A stretch of DNA of 64,000 bases from Thiomicrorhabdus sediminis (GTDB lineage: Bacteria > Pseudomonadota > Gammaproteobacteria > Thiomicrospirales > Thiomicrospiraceae): assembly GCF_005885815.1 (NCBI RefSeq), contig NZ_CP040602.1, positions 2,247,630-2,311,629 of the forward strand, in the 5' to 3' direction. Made by a program: the position numbers and the translations under genes. The notes beneath the pieces are model-generated. The model worked only from the letters and a program-made list of their open reading frames with translations, did not search any database and was not told where the DNA came from. Below, piece by piece: positions 9,080 to 17,950 of this stretch (the first letter of the stretch is position 1; every line of letters starts with the position of its first letter).

Positions 9080-12000
9080 ATGACAAAAATTGAGCAACTT
9101 TTACAGCACTTCTCTGAATCTGATAAGAGGCTGTTTCATCCTGTTATAGAAAAATTCACAGGTGGCAAAAACCCTCTTATTGCCCCAACACTTTCGCAGC
9201 TCCACAAAACCTCTCGAACACTTCTTCAGATTGCCCATGAAGAAAACGTAATACACTTCGATGAAACTGAACTAAACTTCATCAAAGCATTAAACAGCAA
9301 AAATACTGACTTGCTTTATGCCTTTGGGGAAAGAGGTGACACAAAGAAACAACACGCAATAGATCTCCGAAAATACCCGACCTACTATGCGTTAAACGCT
9401 CTGCACGAAAAAAGCCCTTTACTATTTCATGCCGTAACAAAAATCCTAGTCTGGAATTACGCGAATAATAACGAACTCATCCAGAGTAGAACCTCTTATC
9501 TCGTGGACACTCTGTTCAACCAAGAGCACCAAATCACTAACACGCTGTCCGAACTGATTAAAAGCCTTACTGAAAACAATGAGAACGCTGATCTTATTTT
9601 GATTGCTTCAAAAATCAGAAATGAAGCATTCCGAATGGCGCATGAACTTGATGATAACGAAAACAAGATTGCAGAAACCCTTGTCTACTTAATTGATCAG
9701 GCATTTTCGTCTCATCAAGCACAAAACCCAGATTTGCTTGAACCAGCCACCATTACTGAGAACGATACTCAAGATTCGCCTATCATTTTCAATCCTGCCC
9801 ACTCTCAAGAAGACAGCACTGAGATTGAAGACATTTCAATTGAAATAGTTCCAAAAGATGTTGCGGAAAAGTCCACGTACTATCAACGTGGATATGCACA
9901 ACAAACACAACTGAAGAACGCCAAGCGTGCTCAGTTTCTCGACAATGCCTCGGAAGTACTTACCAAGATTGAAAAAGAACACTTAATTTCCCTGGCGTTA
10001 GACGAAAATAGTGATGTGGCTTTTGCTGTTTTGTTTTCTCTGGCAACCCATGCAGAGCCGAGTTTTTGGTGGGACTGGCCTATTGGTTCGATTGATAAAT
10101 CGCCAAGCACTGAGTGCATAATCGATATTGATAAATTCCTGTGGAGACATCCTGTTTCACTTGGAAAACGCTTTTGGAAGCCGACCGAAGAACAAAAACC
10201 TTTCGTGCACCCTAGCCAACAATACATCACCCTTCCTTTAGCAACAGAACTGTGTGATTTTATCGCTAAACGAAGTAACTCAAATCAAACCCTAGGCCAA
10301 ATCCTTCATCTATCCAAAGATCAGATTAACGAGTCGTGTGATGTTTGGCTAAGGAAGAATATCGATTTTGGCCGCCGCATCACCATCTCCAAGGTTCGAA
10401 ATTTCCTCTACTGGCAAATCATGATTAACCGTTTTGACGAAACGGCCGCCAGTTTCATCTGTGCACAACCTATTTTACAAACGCCACAAGGCAATACCTA
10501 CACAAGCATTCAACAGACAGAACTTCAACGCATTTATACAGAAGCATTGCCACAACTGTCTTTTGGCATTGTACACACAGAATCTGACCCACTTATTGGA
10601 AGCAACTTGTTAGCAAAGGAATCATACCTGAAAGAGGTATTTAACCAGCTTGCCAACACCTCAACTGAAAAGGTCATTTCTGCCAATACAAACCCCTCGC
10701 TATCCAATCTGATAGACGCTCATAATGCACTCACAAGCTACTGCATTATGTTTGGACTTCTGGTGACTGCTCACCGTCCAAACATAGATCCATTTGCCCG
10801 TTATGCCGACATAATATGGGACATTCACAGCATAATGATTAGTGATAAAATCGTGAATGAAGGACATGCTACCAGAGTGGCTATTTTTTCCAGCTCTTTT
10901 AAAATCCAGTTAAAACGATATACAAAGCATCTTGTCGAACTTGCTGAAAGACTCCAGGCTTTTGACTATGTCGATGAAGCCAATCAGGTGATGGATCTTC
11001 TATGCGTTACTACGCCCAAACACCTCCCATTTTTCTTCTACCTGTCATGCGGTGACGAACAACTAACATTTCAAAGCGTATCAGAAAAAACGTTAACTGA
11101 GTACATCCCTGACTTTCAACTTCCTTTCAATTTTGGTCGACACTTTTTGTCATCCGTTTTACGCGATAAAAACATACCAGCTGAATTCATCAACTATCAG
11201 CTAGGACACCAAGGGCCAGGTGAAGAACCCTACAGTTCATCATCGCCATTATGCGCAGAAATGGTTTCTAAAGTTTTATTGTCCGTACTTGATGAAATCT
11301 GTGAACAACTAGAAATCAGAGCCATCCACGGCATTCAGACTAGCCAATCCGTTAAGCCCAAGGACACATCGAAAGCCAAAAAAGAGATTACCTTTGACTC
11401 AACTCATGAACTGGGCCCTATAAAACGAATCAAAGCATTTCGTGACTTAAAAAAAGCATCCCGAAAACTGGTAGCCACCGTGTTTCAAAATTACATTACC
11501 AGTCAAGAACACGACCTCCTCGAAGACAACCAAACCGTGATTCTCTCGGAAGCGGTTGACCGAATAGTTCAAGGCTCAAAAAACTATCTGGCTCAAAACC
11601 TGAAAGTATTTTCTTATCTACTAAAGCGCCATGCCAAAAAACACAATTTGAAAATCACCTTGCCAAACAAACTCCTCCAAATCAAAAACGAGGAGTCTCC
11701 TTTTGACTATTTGAGGTTACCGCTATGGCATAAAATGCGACTTGCCCGAGAAACATTTGTTAAATCGCTAGAAAGTACGGATTTTGAAAAGATTAGCAAT
11801 ACGGCCTTATGGGGCTACTTTTTCCTATCACTCATTCTGTTTTCGAGATTTACTCACAAACAGCGTTACCCTTTGATTGTTAACGCCATTCTAAGTGATG
11901 ACCTGTGGGGACATGAAGAAAAGCTTTATCTAGACTTAACAACGCGTGAAAACCAAGTACAAAGAATCGCCCTGGAACCCGTCACCGCGCTGCTGGCAAT

Positions 12001-14482
12001 CAAATTAATTGAGAGACGAAATTGTTCACCCCTCAAGCCCCTTTCGCTTTTACAGGTTCAAAAGACCATCGAAAAAACCTTAAGATCCGTTGTGCATGAT
12101 GAATCGATGACATTTAACGAGCTTATTACCGGCGCAGAAATGGATTGTAAACTCTTTATGCCGGGGATTTTGGCGGCTGTGCAATCCGGTGAAAGAAAGA
12201 CCGCATCTCTCAACAAAGAGAGTTTTTTACGCGTGGTCACGGACACGCGTCTTAACCTATATGAAGAAAAACAAAAGCACGCACCAGAGTCTAAACCTAA
12301 TCTTGAATTACTGTCGCTATTACCGGTTATTTCAAAACTGCCCTCTTCTCATCAGGATTATCAAACGCTGGAAAAGATGTTAAAAGGGTTCCGCAAATAT
12401 TTGAACGAGCCCGGACGACTTAATCGAAAAGAACTCACCACTAAAATTAGCTATGAGCTACACAGATTAAATACATTTGAAACGCCTCCACCACAAATCG
12501 TTTACTTAATCGGTATGTGGGCGGCAGAACGTTTAAATTCACCCGGGGAAAAAAAGGAATCACTCAGCTTCAGCACCGTATACGATTATTTTTTAATTCT
12601 GGATAGACGACTACTTGAACACTTCATGCATCGTGACGTACTCAGTGAAGAACTAGACAGCCTTATCGAGACCTATAACGCCATTATTCTTTCACATACT
12701 GACGAAGATCAGTCTTTGGCTGCCGCTCAGATTATCAATTTCCATAATCTGGTCTGCTCAAAATACTTAGGGCTTTCTGAAATCAGAAAAGACGAATTGG
12801 AATTCGCGAGCAGTCATCAAGAGGAAAGCATTGATGCAAACTTCATAACGATTGCTGAAAAAACCAAAATTGACAACTACTTAACCGCTAAAGACAGATA
12901 CTCTCATGATCTAGGGTTACAGTTTTCTTTGATTCTAACCTGCTATGCCAAGCTGGGGTTTCGCGCCAATGAACTCTTCAAATTAGAATCTCGAGATGTG
13001 ATTCACGCCAACCATGGATACAAAGGCTACTTCACCTGTAGACATAATCGCCACGGCAGACAAAAAAATGCCAACAGTCATCGCAATGTTTTTTCAACGG
13101 GGAAACTGACACCAACCGAAAGTGATGTGCTGCAAAAATGGATAACCATCAGAGCACCCCAATCTGCGGACCATTTTTGGATTTATGATTCCGATACCAA
13201 AGAACAAAATAAACTCGCTTTTCAACGCACCTTAACAGAAGCGGTTCGCATCATCACCGGAGATATTTCTTTATCTATCCGAAACTTGCGCCATACCGCA
13301 GCCACGCTTGAGTTTTTGGGATACTTTCAATATCTGAATGATTTTTTGAATAACCCAATTGATGACGTGTGTCATTCATTCCAGATAGATTCCTGGTATG
13401 AACAAGATGTTGCCAATTACATTAATGACCGATTTAAAAACACATACCCGTCAAGACGCTTTGCCTATCGCATCGCCCAGTTGTTAGGGCATGGCTCACC
13501 CTATACCACGCTAAAAAATTACTCTCATTTTTATGAGTTTGTCATACCGATGTTCCAACATCGTGGATTATCTGAGGTCACAAACCAAGCCATTGTGAAT
13601 CTCACCCCTGTTTATAAGATTGAGAATCTTCGCAATATAAAAAGCCGCATCGGCAAAAAAACCACATCAAACAAACCTGATATCCTCGCAAAGCAAGTGC
13701 TAAATGACGTGGCGCGAAAAGCCCTCTCGGGCTATCAAAATATTCACTCGGCAATCACTCCACTTCGTGCCAGAGGCAAACTGCCTCGGCCCGAGCCAGC
13801 TAATCGCCAACCCGATTTAAGCATTATTCAAATTTACGAAATACTTTGTCTACTTGCGCGCAATAATATCGATGACCTATTAATTGCAGAGCGATTTAAC
13901 CTCAGCCAACAACAGCTTACTCAACTCAAGGCGGACTGCCTCGAACTTTTTGAGCGTACCGGCCTGAATCCGGGAGATTGGCAAGGCGAAGATTTTGAAA
14001 GCCCGATGTCTTCAGAAGAGGGTGAGCCATTACCGAACGCGATGCCTTTGAAAGACTCTTTAAACCTGTTAAGCAAAATCAATACGTTGGCATGTGAAAA
14101 AGATGAGGAATTTACAACGCTCATACAACTGTGGGAACAGTACGTTCAGCCACAGAAAAACTTTTGGTTTTTCGAAAAACGCTTTCAGCAAACAGAGATG
14201 ATTCGATTACTCAACGAAGTAATCGATATACCGTGTGATTTGATTGTACTGACATCCGATGCCGAAGCGTTAAAAACAGTGAAAGAGGAACAATTTGAAG
14301 ACAGCATTCGCATTCGTTATGCAAAACGGGGCACGTCCTTACCTATCGCTCGCTTGCGTCAACCCCACTTGAACAAGAAAATCAAAGGCGTTGCCATCAT
14401 CAACCAGAATGACACGCGCTTTTTAAACAGTGAACTTAACCAAGTGTTTTTCTTAGCTCGCTTGAGACTCGATTGGCTCTAA
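9080..14482 (+). CDS. Giant protein with two tyrosine-recombinase-like catalytic domains
   Basis: This 1800-residue protein is far larger than ordinary tyrosine recombinases (300-450). The C-terminal catalytic domain (about 1260-1490) shows Arg1295 in FRANEL, Arg1404 in RNLRHTAA (the usual HxxR His is Arg1401), His1471 in LLGHGS and candidate Tyr1481. A second similar pattern occurs earlier: Arg566 in TAHRPN, a K/R-rich strand at SDKIVNEGHATR, Arg687-His688 in FGRHFLSS, His710 in QLGHQG and Tyr718. So it appears to be a tandem double recombinase, the first domain possibly degenerate. The N-terminal 400 residues and the last 300 are unassigned. It is the first island gene, beside the left att repeat, and its 3' end overlaps the convergent next gene by 30 bases. 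Presumed role: DNA rearrangement or island mobility. Confidence 0.75.
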   Translation: MTKIEQLLQHFSESDKRLFHPVIEKFTGGKNPLIAPTLSQLHKTSRTLLQIAHEENVIHFDETELNFIKALNSKNTDLLYAFGERGDTKKQHAIDLRKYPTYYALNALHEKSPLLFHAVTKILVWNYANNNELIQSRTSYLVDTLFNQEHQITNTLSELIKSLTENNENADLILIASKIRNEAFRMAHELDDNENKIAETLVYLIDQAFSSHQAQNPDLLEPATITENDTQDSPIIFNPAHSQEDSTEIEDISIEIVPKDVAEKSTYYQRGYAQQTQLKNAKRAQFLDNASEVLTKIEKEHLISLALDENSDVAFAVLFSLATHAEPSFWWDWPIGSIDKSPSTECIIDIDKFLWRHPVSLGKRFWKPTEEQKPFVHPSQQYITLPLATELCDFIAKRSNSNQTLGQILHLSKDQINESCDVWLRKNIDFGRRITISKVRNFLYWQIMINRFDETAASFICAQPILQTPQGNTYTSIQQTELQRIYTEALPQLSFGIVHTESDPLIGSNLLAKESYLKEVFNQLANTSTEKVISANTNPSLSNLIDAHNALTSYCIMFGLLVTAHRPNIDPFARYADIIWDIHSIMISDKIVNEGHATRVAIFSSSFKIQLKRYTKHLVELAERLQAFDYVDEANQVMDLLCVTTPKHLPFFFYLSCGDEQLTFQSVSEKTLTEYIPDFQLPFNFGRHFLSSVLRDKNIPAEFINYQLGHQGPGEEPYSSSSPLCAEMVSKVLLSVLDEICEQLEIRAIHGIQTSQSVKPKDTSKAKKEITFDSTHELGPIKRIKAFRDLKKASRKLVATVFQNYITSQEHDLLEDNQTVILSEAVDRIVQGSKNYLAQNLKVFSYLLKRHAKKHNLKITLPNKLLQIKNEESPFDYLRLPLWHKMRLARETFVKSLESTDFEKISNTALWGYFFLSLILFSRFTHKQRYPLIVNAILSDDLWGHEEKLYLDLTTRENQVQRIALEPVTALLAIKLIERRNCSPLKPLSLLQVQKTIEKTLRSVVHDESMTFNELITGAEMDCKLFMPGILAAVQSGERKTASLNKESFLRVVTDTRLNLYEEKQKHAPESKPNLELLSLLPVISKLPSSHQDYQTLEKMLKGFRKYLNEPGRLNRKELTTKISYELHRLNTFETPPPQIVYLIGMWAAERLNSPGEKKESLSFSTVYDYFLILDRRLLEHFMHRDVLSEELDSLIETYNAIILSHTDEDQSLAAAQIINFHNLVCSKYLGLSEIRKDELEFASSHQEESIDANFITIAEKTKIDNYLTAKDRYSHDLGLQFSLILTCYAKLGFRANELFKLESRDVIHANHGYKGYFTCRHNRHGRQKNANSHRNVFSTGKLTPTESDVLQKWITIRAPQSADHFWIYDSDTKEQNKLAFQRTLTEAVRIITGDISLSIRNLRHTAATLEFLGYFQYLNDFLNNPIDDVCHSFQIDSWYEQDVANYINDRFKNTYPSRRFAYRIAQLLGHGSPYTTLKNYSHFYEFVIPMFQHRGLSEVTNQAIVNLTPVYKIENLRNIKSRIGKKTTSNKPDILAKQVLNDVARKALSGYQNIHSAITPLRARGKLPRPEPANRQPDLSIIQIYEILCLLARNNIDDLLIAERFNLSQQQLTQLKADCLELFERTGLNPGDWQGEDFESPMSSEEGEPLPNAMPLKDSLNLLSKINTLACEKDEEFTTLIQLWEQYVQPQKNFWFFEKRFQQTEMIRLLNEVIDIPCDLIVLTSDAEALKTVKEEQFEDSIRIRYAKRGTSLPIARLRQPHLNKKIKGVAIINQNDTRFLNSELNQVFFLARLRLDWL

Positions 14483-15412
14483 AAAAAGATCCGACTGAGG
14501 ATCATTGTTATGATTTAGGTTCGCCTCATAGATCTCCATTGCCTCGCCCTTACCAAAAGAGAAAAACACCTCTTTGGGGGTAATCTTTCGATTTTTGCCA
14601 TTACCAGCATTCAACTGCTCCAAGTTGGAGAAAGAAATGTCAAATGGGCGGCTCGCAAGCAAATGGGCACAAAACATCGCACTATGATTTTTGTTGCCAA
14701 AGGATAAAGGTATCAATAACTTTCTGGTGTACCCATTGGTATCTTCAATTTCAATTTCGGCTGTGCTTTTTTGAATACCGATAATATTTGCCTTATAGCA
14801 TTCTTGATAGAAATCAAAACTGGCGATTTGCGAAATTTGCTTTATTCTGCTGCTCGTCAAATTGGTTATCAAAGGCTGGTCTGTATTGGGCGCACAAAGA
14901 CCAAGGCTTTCAATTTTCTTTAAACTTGCTTCATCCCGAATCAAGCAGCTTTTACTCTTGATTTCTTCGAGCTTTTCATTCATCTCTAAAGCAGCCCCAT
15001 CTGAACTGCTTTCAGCATCAAATTCATTGGCGATTTTCGCCACCTCTTCCATCAATTGAAACTCGAGATCCTTCAAATCTTGGTACTGCTCTTCTACCGA
15101 TCCCCAAAGATCTCCTTGAAATTTAAGTACCTGAAATTCGACGTCTGCAATACTGGTTTGCGTGTCGATAAATGCAACAATTTTTCCCTTCTGAAAAGCT
15201 TTACCATCATTAGGGTCTGGCAACTTCATAGCTTCTATGAGTTTCAAAAAGAGATGTTTCATCTGCCTGACTTCCTGATTAGAAATGGCATCCATCTCCT
15301 TAACACTCATCACGTAAAGAACCTTTCCATCGTCTGCAGGCATAAAATCGGTGGGCACCGAAATCTTCTCTAAGACCCTATATGAAACTGTATTTTCCAC
15401 GTATCGAATCAC
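14453..15412 (-). CDS. Hypothetical protein, 319 aa, convergent with the giant recombinase
   Basis: I do not recognise this protein. It starts at a GTG preceded by AAGG. No signal peptide or membrane helix is apparent. A charged helical stretch at about residues 95-150 may be a coiled coil. The C-terminal part (about 180-310) looks like mixed alpha/beta. Its last ten codons overlap the end of the recombinase gene on the other strand, so the two genes have been kept tightly together. It could be a partner or antagonist of the recombinase, which is inference from position only. Confidence 0.6.
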   Translation of the reverse strand: MIRYVENTVSYRVLEKISVPTDFMPADDGKVLYVMSVKEMDAISNQEVRQMKHLFLKLIEAMKLPDPNDGKAFQKGKIVAFIDTQTSIADVEFQVLKFQGDLWGSVEEQYQDLKDLEFQLMEEVAKIANEFDAESSSDGAALEMNEKLEEIKSKSCLIRDEASLKKIESLGLCAPNTDQPLITNLTSSRIKQISQIASFDFYQECYKANIIGIQKSTAEIEIEDTNGYTRKLLIPLSFGNKNHSAMFCAHLLASRPFDISFSNLEQLNAGNGKNRKITPKEVFFSFGKGEAMEIYEANLNHNNDPQSDLFLEPIESQAS

Positions 15413-15460
15413 CTTATAATTGAATTAAACTTTTAGATTACCCAGTCAGATTTTTTGCAA

Positions 15461-16078
15461 TCAACTTGACTTGAGCACCCGACTAACATGTGAATTTCTA
15501 ACACCGTTTGCCCATACGAACTTAGGCCTAAACATAAGTCGGTATACAGCAAGCAGCATAAAAAAGATCAAGCCAATAAACATCTCCCCGAGACTCCATA
15601 ACTTTAATTTTTCCGTCGCATCCGTCAAATTCAACTGTGATTTTTTCTGATCAAAAACACTTTGATCACAAGATATCGTATTGGCATAAGGAATGAGCGC
15701 AGAACCATATTTTTCGAGATAATGAAGAACTCCCAGATAGCATTCGACTTTGTCTACGCGTTGTTCATCGACGGGGACGTTATATGTCTTCTGAATCCAG
15801 GCAGAAAATTCCGCTTGGTGCTGATAGTAATTTGTATAAAGACTGTGAACAAAAATGCCTAGCATCAACCCAACAAACAACAAAACGCCTAAAAAGATTT
15901 TCGACAATAGGCTTTGATTGTAAATTTGTTCGAATTCTTCTCGATCTGGAATATTGCCGCCTTGTTCACGTTGCAGCAACGCTCTTCTCTGTAATTCAGC
16001 TTGAAGAGTGATTACAGCCGTAAAAAGAATGAGCACAAAGATAAAAAGTCCTAAAAACTGAATCAGAAATACATTCAT
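15461..16078 (-). CDS. Small inner-membrane protein with conserved Cys pair (left-end paralogue)
   Basis: This 205-residue protein has an N-terminal helix (about 5-25), a second helix (about 60-80), a middle soluble loop and a third helix near residues 165-185. The loop contains YYQHQ, ECYLGVLHY and SCDQSVF. The same layout, YYQEQ, QCYRGYLHY and PCDLEIF, recurs in the 151-residue protein at 45476-45931 at the other end of the island. The two proteins are therefore homologous and share a Cys pair that could form a periplasmic disulfide. GGGAGG precedes the start. Function is unknown; the gene lies 48 bases upstream of the 319-aa gene on the same strand and may be cotranscribed with it. Confidence 0.72.
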   Translation of the reverse strand: MNVFLIQFLGLFIFVLILFTAVITLQAELQRRALLQREQGGNIPDREEFEQIYNQSLLSKIFLGVLLFVGLMLGIFVHSLYTNYYQHQAEFSAWIQKTYNVPVDEQRVDKVECYLGVLHYLEKYGSALIPYANTISCDQSVFDQKKSQLNLTDATEKLKLWSLGEMFIGLIFFMLLAVYRLMFRPKFVWANGVRNSHVSRVLKSS

Positions 16079-16326
16079 TCAAACCTCCCCATACAACACG
16101 AAACCACTTGAATCATAACTGAAACCGAGGCATTTATAAATAAAAAAATAAAACTGTAACCACTTGTTTTAAATACAGTTTCTCAACGCGAGCCCAGATT
16201 TATTTTAATTCTCAGTGAGAGTGATTTTTAGATGTTATTAAAAGGTGTTTTTTACTGCAAACCGACGGTTTTAAGAGACAGTAATTCATGGAAAAGGGCA
16301 CTGGGTGCTTGTGCTACTGCTAACAA

Positions 16327-16491
16327 TTAATTGGATGTTTTAACAGGAGCATTGTCGTTTTGTGCATATTCTTGTATCAAGTAACCACTAATTATCGACG
16401 CAAATTCCCCTCTCATTGGCGATAACAATCCAGTTATTGCCGTTACTTGTTCTCCACTGGTTGCCATTTCAAATTCCCAACTTAAGGCCAT
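16327..16491 (-). CDS. Possible small ORF, 54 aa
   Basis: An open frame (MALSWEFEMATSGEQV...) follows the hairpin that ends the istB remnant. The composition is plausible for a short soluble peptide, but no good ribosome-binding site is seen and I do not recognise a family. It may be part of the IS relic rather than a gene. Confidence 0.25.
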   Translation of the reverse strand: MALSWEFEMATSGEQVTAITGLLSPMRGEFASIISGYLIQEYAQNDNAPVKTSN

Positions 16492-16520
16492 AAAAAAGCC
16501 ACTCAGTTGAAAGTGGCTTT
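16492..16520 (-). terminator. Terminator downstream of the istB remnant
   Basis: The stem AAAGCCACT/AGTGGCTTT has a seven- to eight-base loop and a T-run on the minus strand. It lies directly after the istB remnant. Confidence 0.75.
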
Positions 16521-16533
16521 AAAGAAGTAAAAC

Positions 16534-17091
16534 TTATTTTTTTCTTAACTTTCGCATTGACTCTCCTTTGAATTCAATGCGATATGAACCTCCTGTTATC
16601 CTATCTAAAATTGCGTCAGCAGCGGTTGGATTACCAGAAGATAAATAGTCGTGCCATTTACTCATAGGTAACTGGCTGGTGACAATTGTCGATTTAGTTG
16701 TTGATCGGCTATCGATAATTTCTAGCAAATCTCCTCGTCCTTGGGTATTAATTGGTGAAACACCGAGATCATCAAGAATCAGTAAATCGACCTTGGTTAA
16801 CTTTGCCAATTTTGAATGGAAAGTTCCGTCCACATGAGCTAATTTGAATTCCTCAAGTAAAATTGGAAGTCTCTGAAAGCTAACTTTCAATCCTTCTCGA
16901 CAAGCTTTTTCACCAAGAGCACAAGCTTTCCATGTCTTCTCTGTACCAGCGGGTCCTGTCAGAACAAGATCAATTCCATGCTTTAGCCATTCAAGATCTT
17001 TTAATCCTTCCACCATTGGGCAAATAAAAGAGACACCTTGTAAGGCTATATCCTGCTTTAATGACGTCACCAACAATAAAAGCCGTTTCAA
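16534..17091 (-). pseudogene. istB: IstB-like ATPase of an IS21-family element, 5'-truncated
   Basis: The 185 residues match the ATPase and C-terminal part of IstB, the helper of IS21 transposition. Seen are LILDDLGVSP (Walker B), VTSQLPMSKWHDY, ADAILDRITGGSYRIE and GESMRK. About the first 70 residues of the family are missing, and Walker A reads GPAGTEKT where the family has GxGKT/S. The frame now opens with a TTG that lies inside a yeeE relic, so the truncation point is a junction. No istA is present. It is therefore a dead IS21 fragment. Confidence 0.88.
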
Positions 17092-17215
17092 TTGGCAAAA
17101 CCTAATTTGAATAAAAGTCCGTGCGTGTCATCAACTAAGCCATCAGAGACATCAATGCGACCAGCGACATGGCTTGAATCATCGTTGCTCAACATCCACT
17201 GCGTTGAGCATCCCC
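17089..17215 (-). pseudogene. Relic of a YeeE/YedE sulfur-transport gene
   Basis: The DNA aligns with 36601-36690 inside the intact yeeE gene of the same island. A 20-base stretch (GCCATCAGAGACATCAATGC) is identical in both. Read on the minus strand, one frame gives SLVALMSLMA followed by a TAG stop and TRTDFYSN, against LVALMSLMA-YLITRTDFYAN in the intact protein. A frameshift joins it to an upstream GCSTQWML segment matching GCGMRNLV. Stops and a frameshift mean it is dead. It directly abuts the truncated istB. Confidence 0.8.
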
Positions 17216-17402
17216 GAGTAAATTCAACACTGAGATAAGGCAAAGTTTGGGAAAAATTATGAACAATCAACGATTCATTATTGATTTTTTAAACTGCCAC
17301 AAAGTAATAAATAGCTCACATTTGATGAATACACTTTTCATAGTCTGCTTCTATTTACACTTTGAGACAGTTATTTCATCACTTCAATTAAAAATTCTTT
17401 AC

Positions 17403-17819
17403 TCATCTTGAATGAGGCATATCCCTTTCATCCATCATTTGGCCTTGACTGTGAGGCATATTTCCTTCATCCATCATTTGGCCTTGGTCACGAGGCATAT
17501 TTCGTTCATTCATCATATGCTCTTGTCCAGGAGGCATTCCTCTTAAAGGCACTCCCCTCTGCTTTGCCCGCTCTTCCATTCTCATATGATTTAAACGTAA
17601 AATTTCCTCTCGTTCTTCAGGAGTTTTAGCGTGCTCCATTTTATGCTGATGCTCCCTCTTTTCTTCAGGGGTCATTAAATGCCAGCCAATTATATGGTCA
17701 CCATCCATGGACTGAATAGCATGTGTCCGTGGATATGCATGATCCGATGCTAATGCATTACCGCTTAGTAAGCCTAAGCTTCCAGAGACAACTAGAATAA
17801 TTAAATTTTGTTTCAACAT
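17403..17819 (-). CDS. Secreted Met/Gln-rich repeat protein at the end of the copper operon
   Basis: This protein of about 138 residues has a clear signal peptide (MLKQNLIILVVSGSLGLLSGNALA). A charged helical region (WHLMTPEEKREHQHKMEHAKTPEE...) follows, and the C-terminus consists of about three imperfect 13-residue repeats of the form NMPxxQGQMMDE. The ATG at 17819 is chosen over an earlier frame start because GAGGA precedes it and the signal peptide begins there. Methionine and histidine residues suggest periplasmic copper binding. The gene is last in the minus-strand copper cluster. I know the charged motif only from small periplasmic proteins near metal-resistance genes. Confidence 0.7.
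   Translation of the reverse strand: MLKQNLIILVVSGSLGLLSGNALASDHAYPRTHAIQSMDGDHIIGWHLMTPEEKREHQHKMEHAKTPEEREEILRLNHMRMEERAKQRGVPLRGMPPGQEHMMNERNMPRDQGQMMDEGNMPHSQGQMMDERDMPHSR
17408..17530 (-). repeat. Tandem 39-bp repeats encoding Met-rich 13-residue units
   Basis: Three imperfect units contain the shared core CATCATTTGGCCTTG. They encode (N/D)MP-xxQGQMMDE. Copy number could vary by slippage. Confidence 0.75.
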
Positions 17820-17950
17820 AACATTATCCTCATAAACAGGTTGCTTTAGACATCTAAAATTGACCAACACAACCCTTAATCGGTCACTAAAAATAGTTTT
17901 AGATGGATCAAAACTTTGATATAAACCTCCTTTATTGATAACTACATTTA

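Noticed and set aside
17088-17270. A 60-codon minus-strand frame ahead of istB
   Set aside because: It is mostly the yeeE relic read through a frameshift, so it is not an independent gene.
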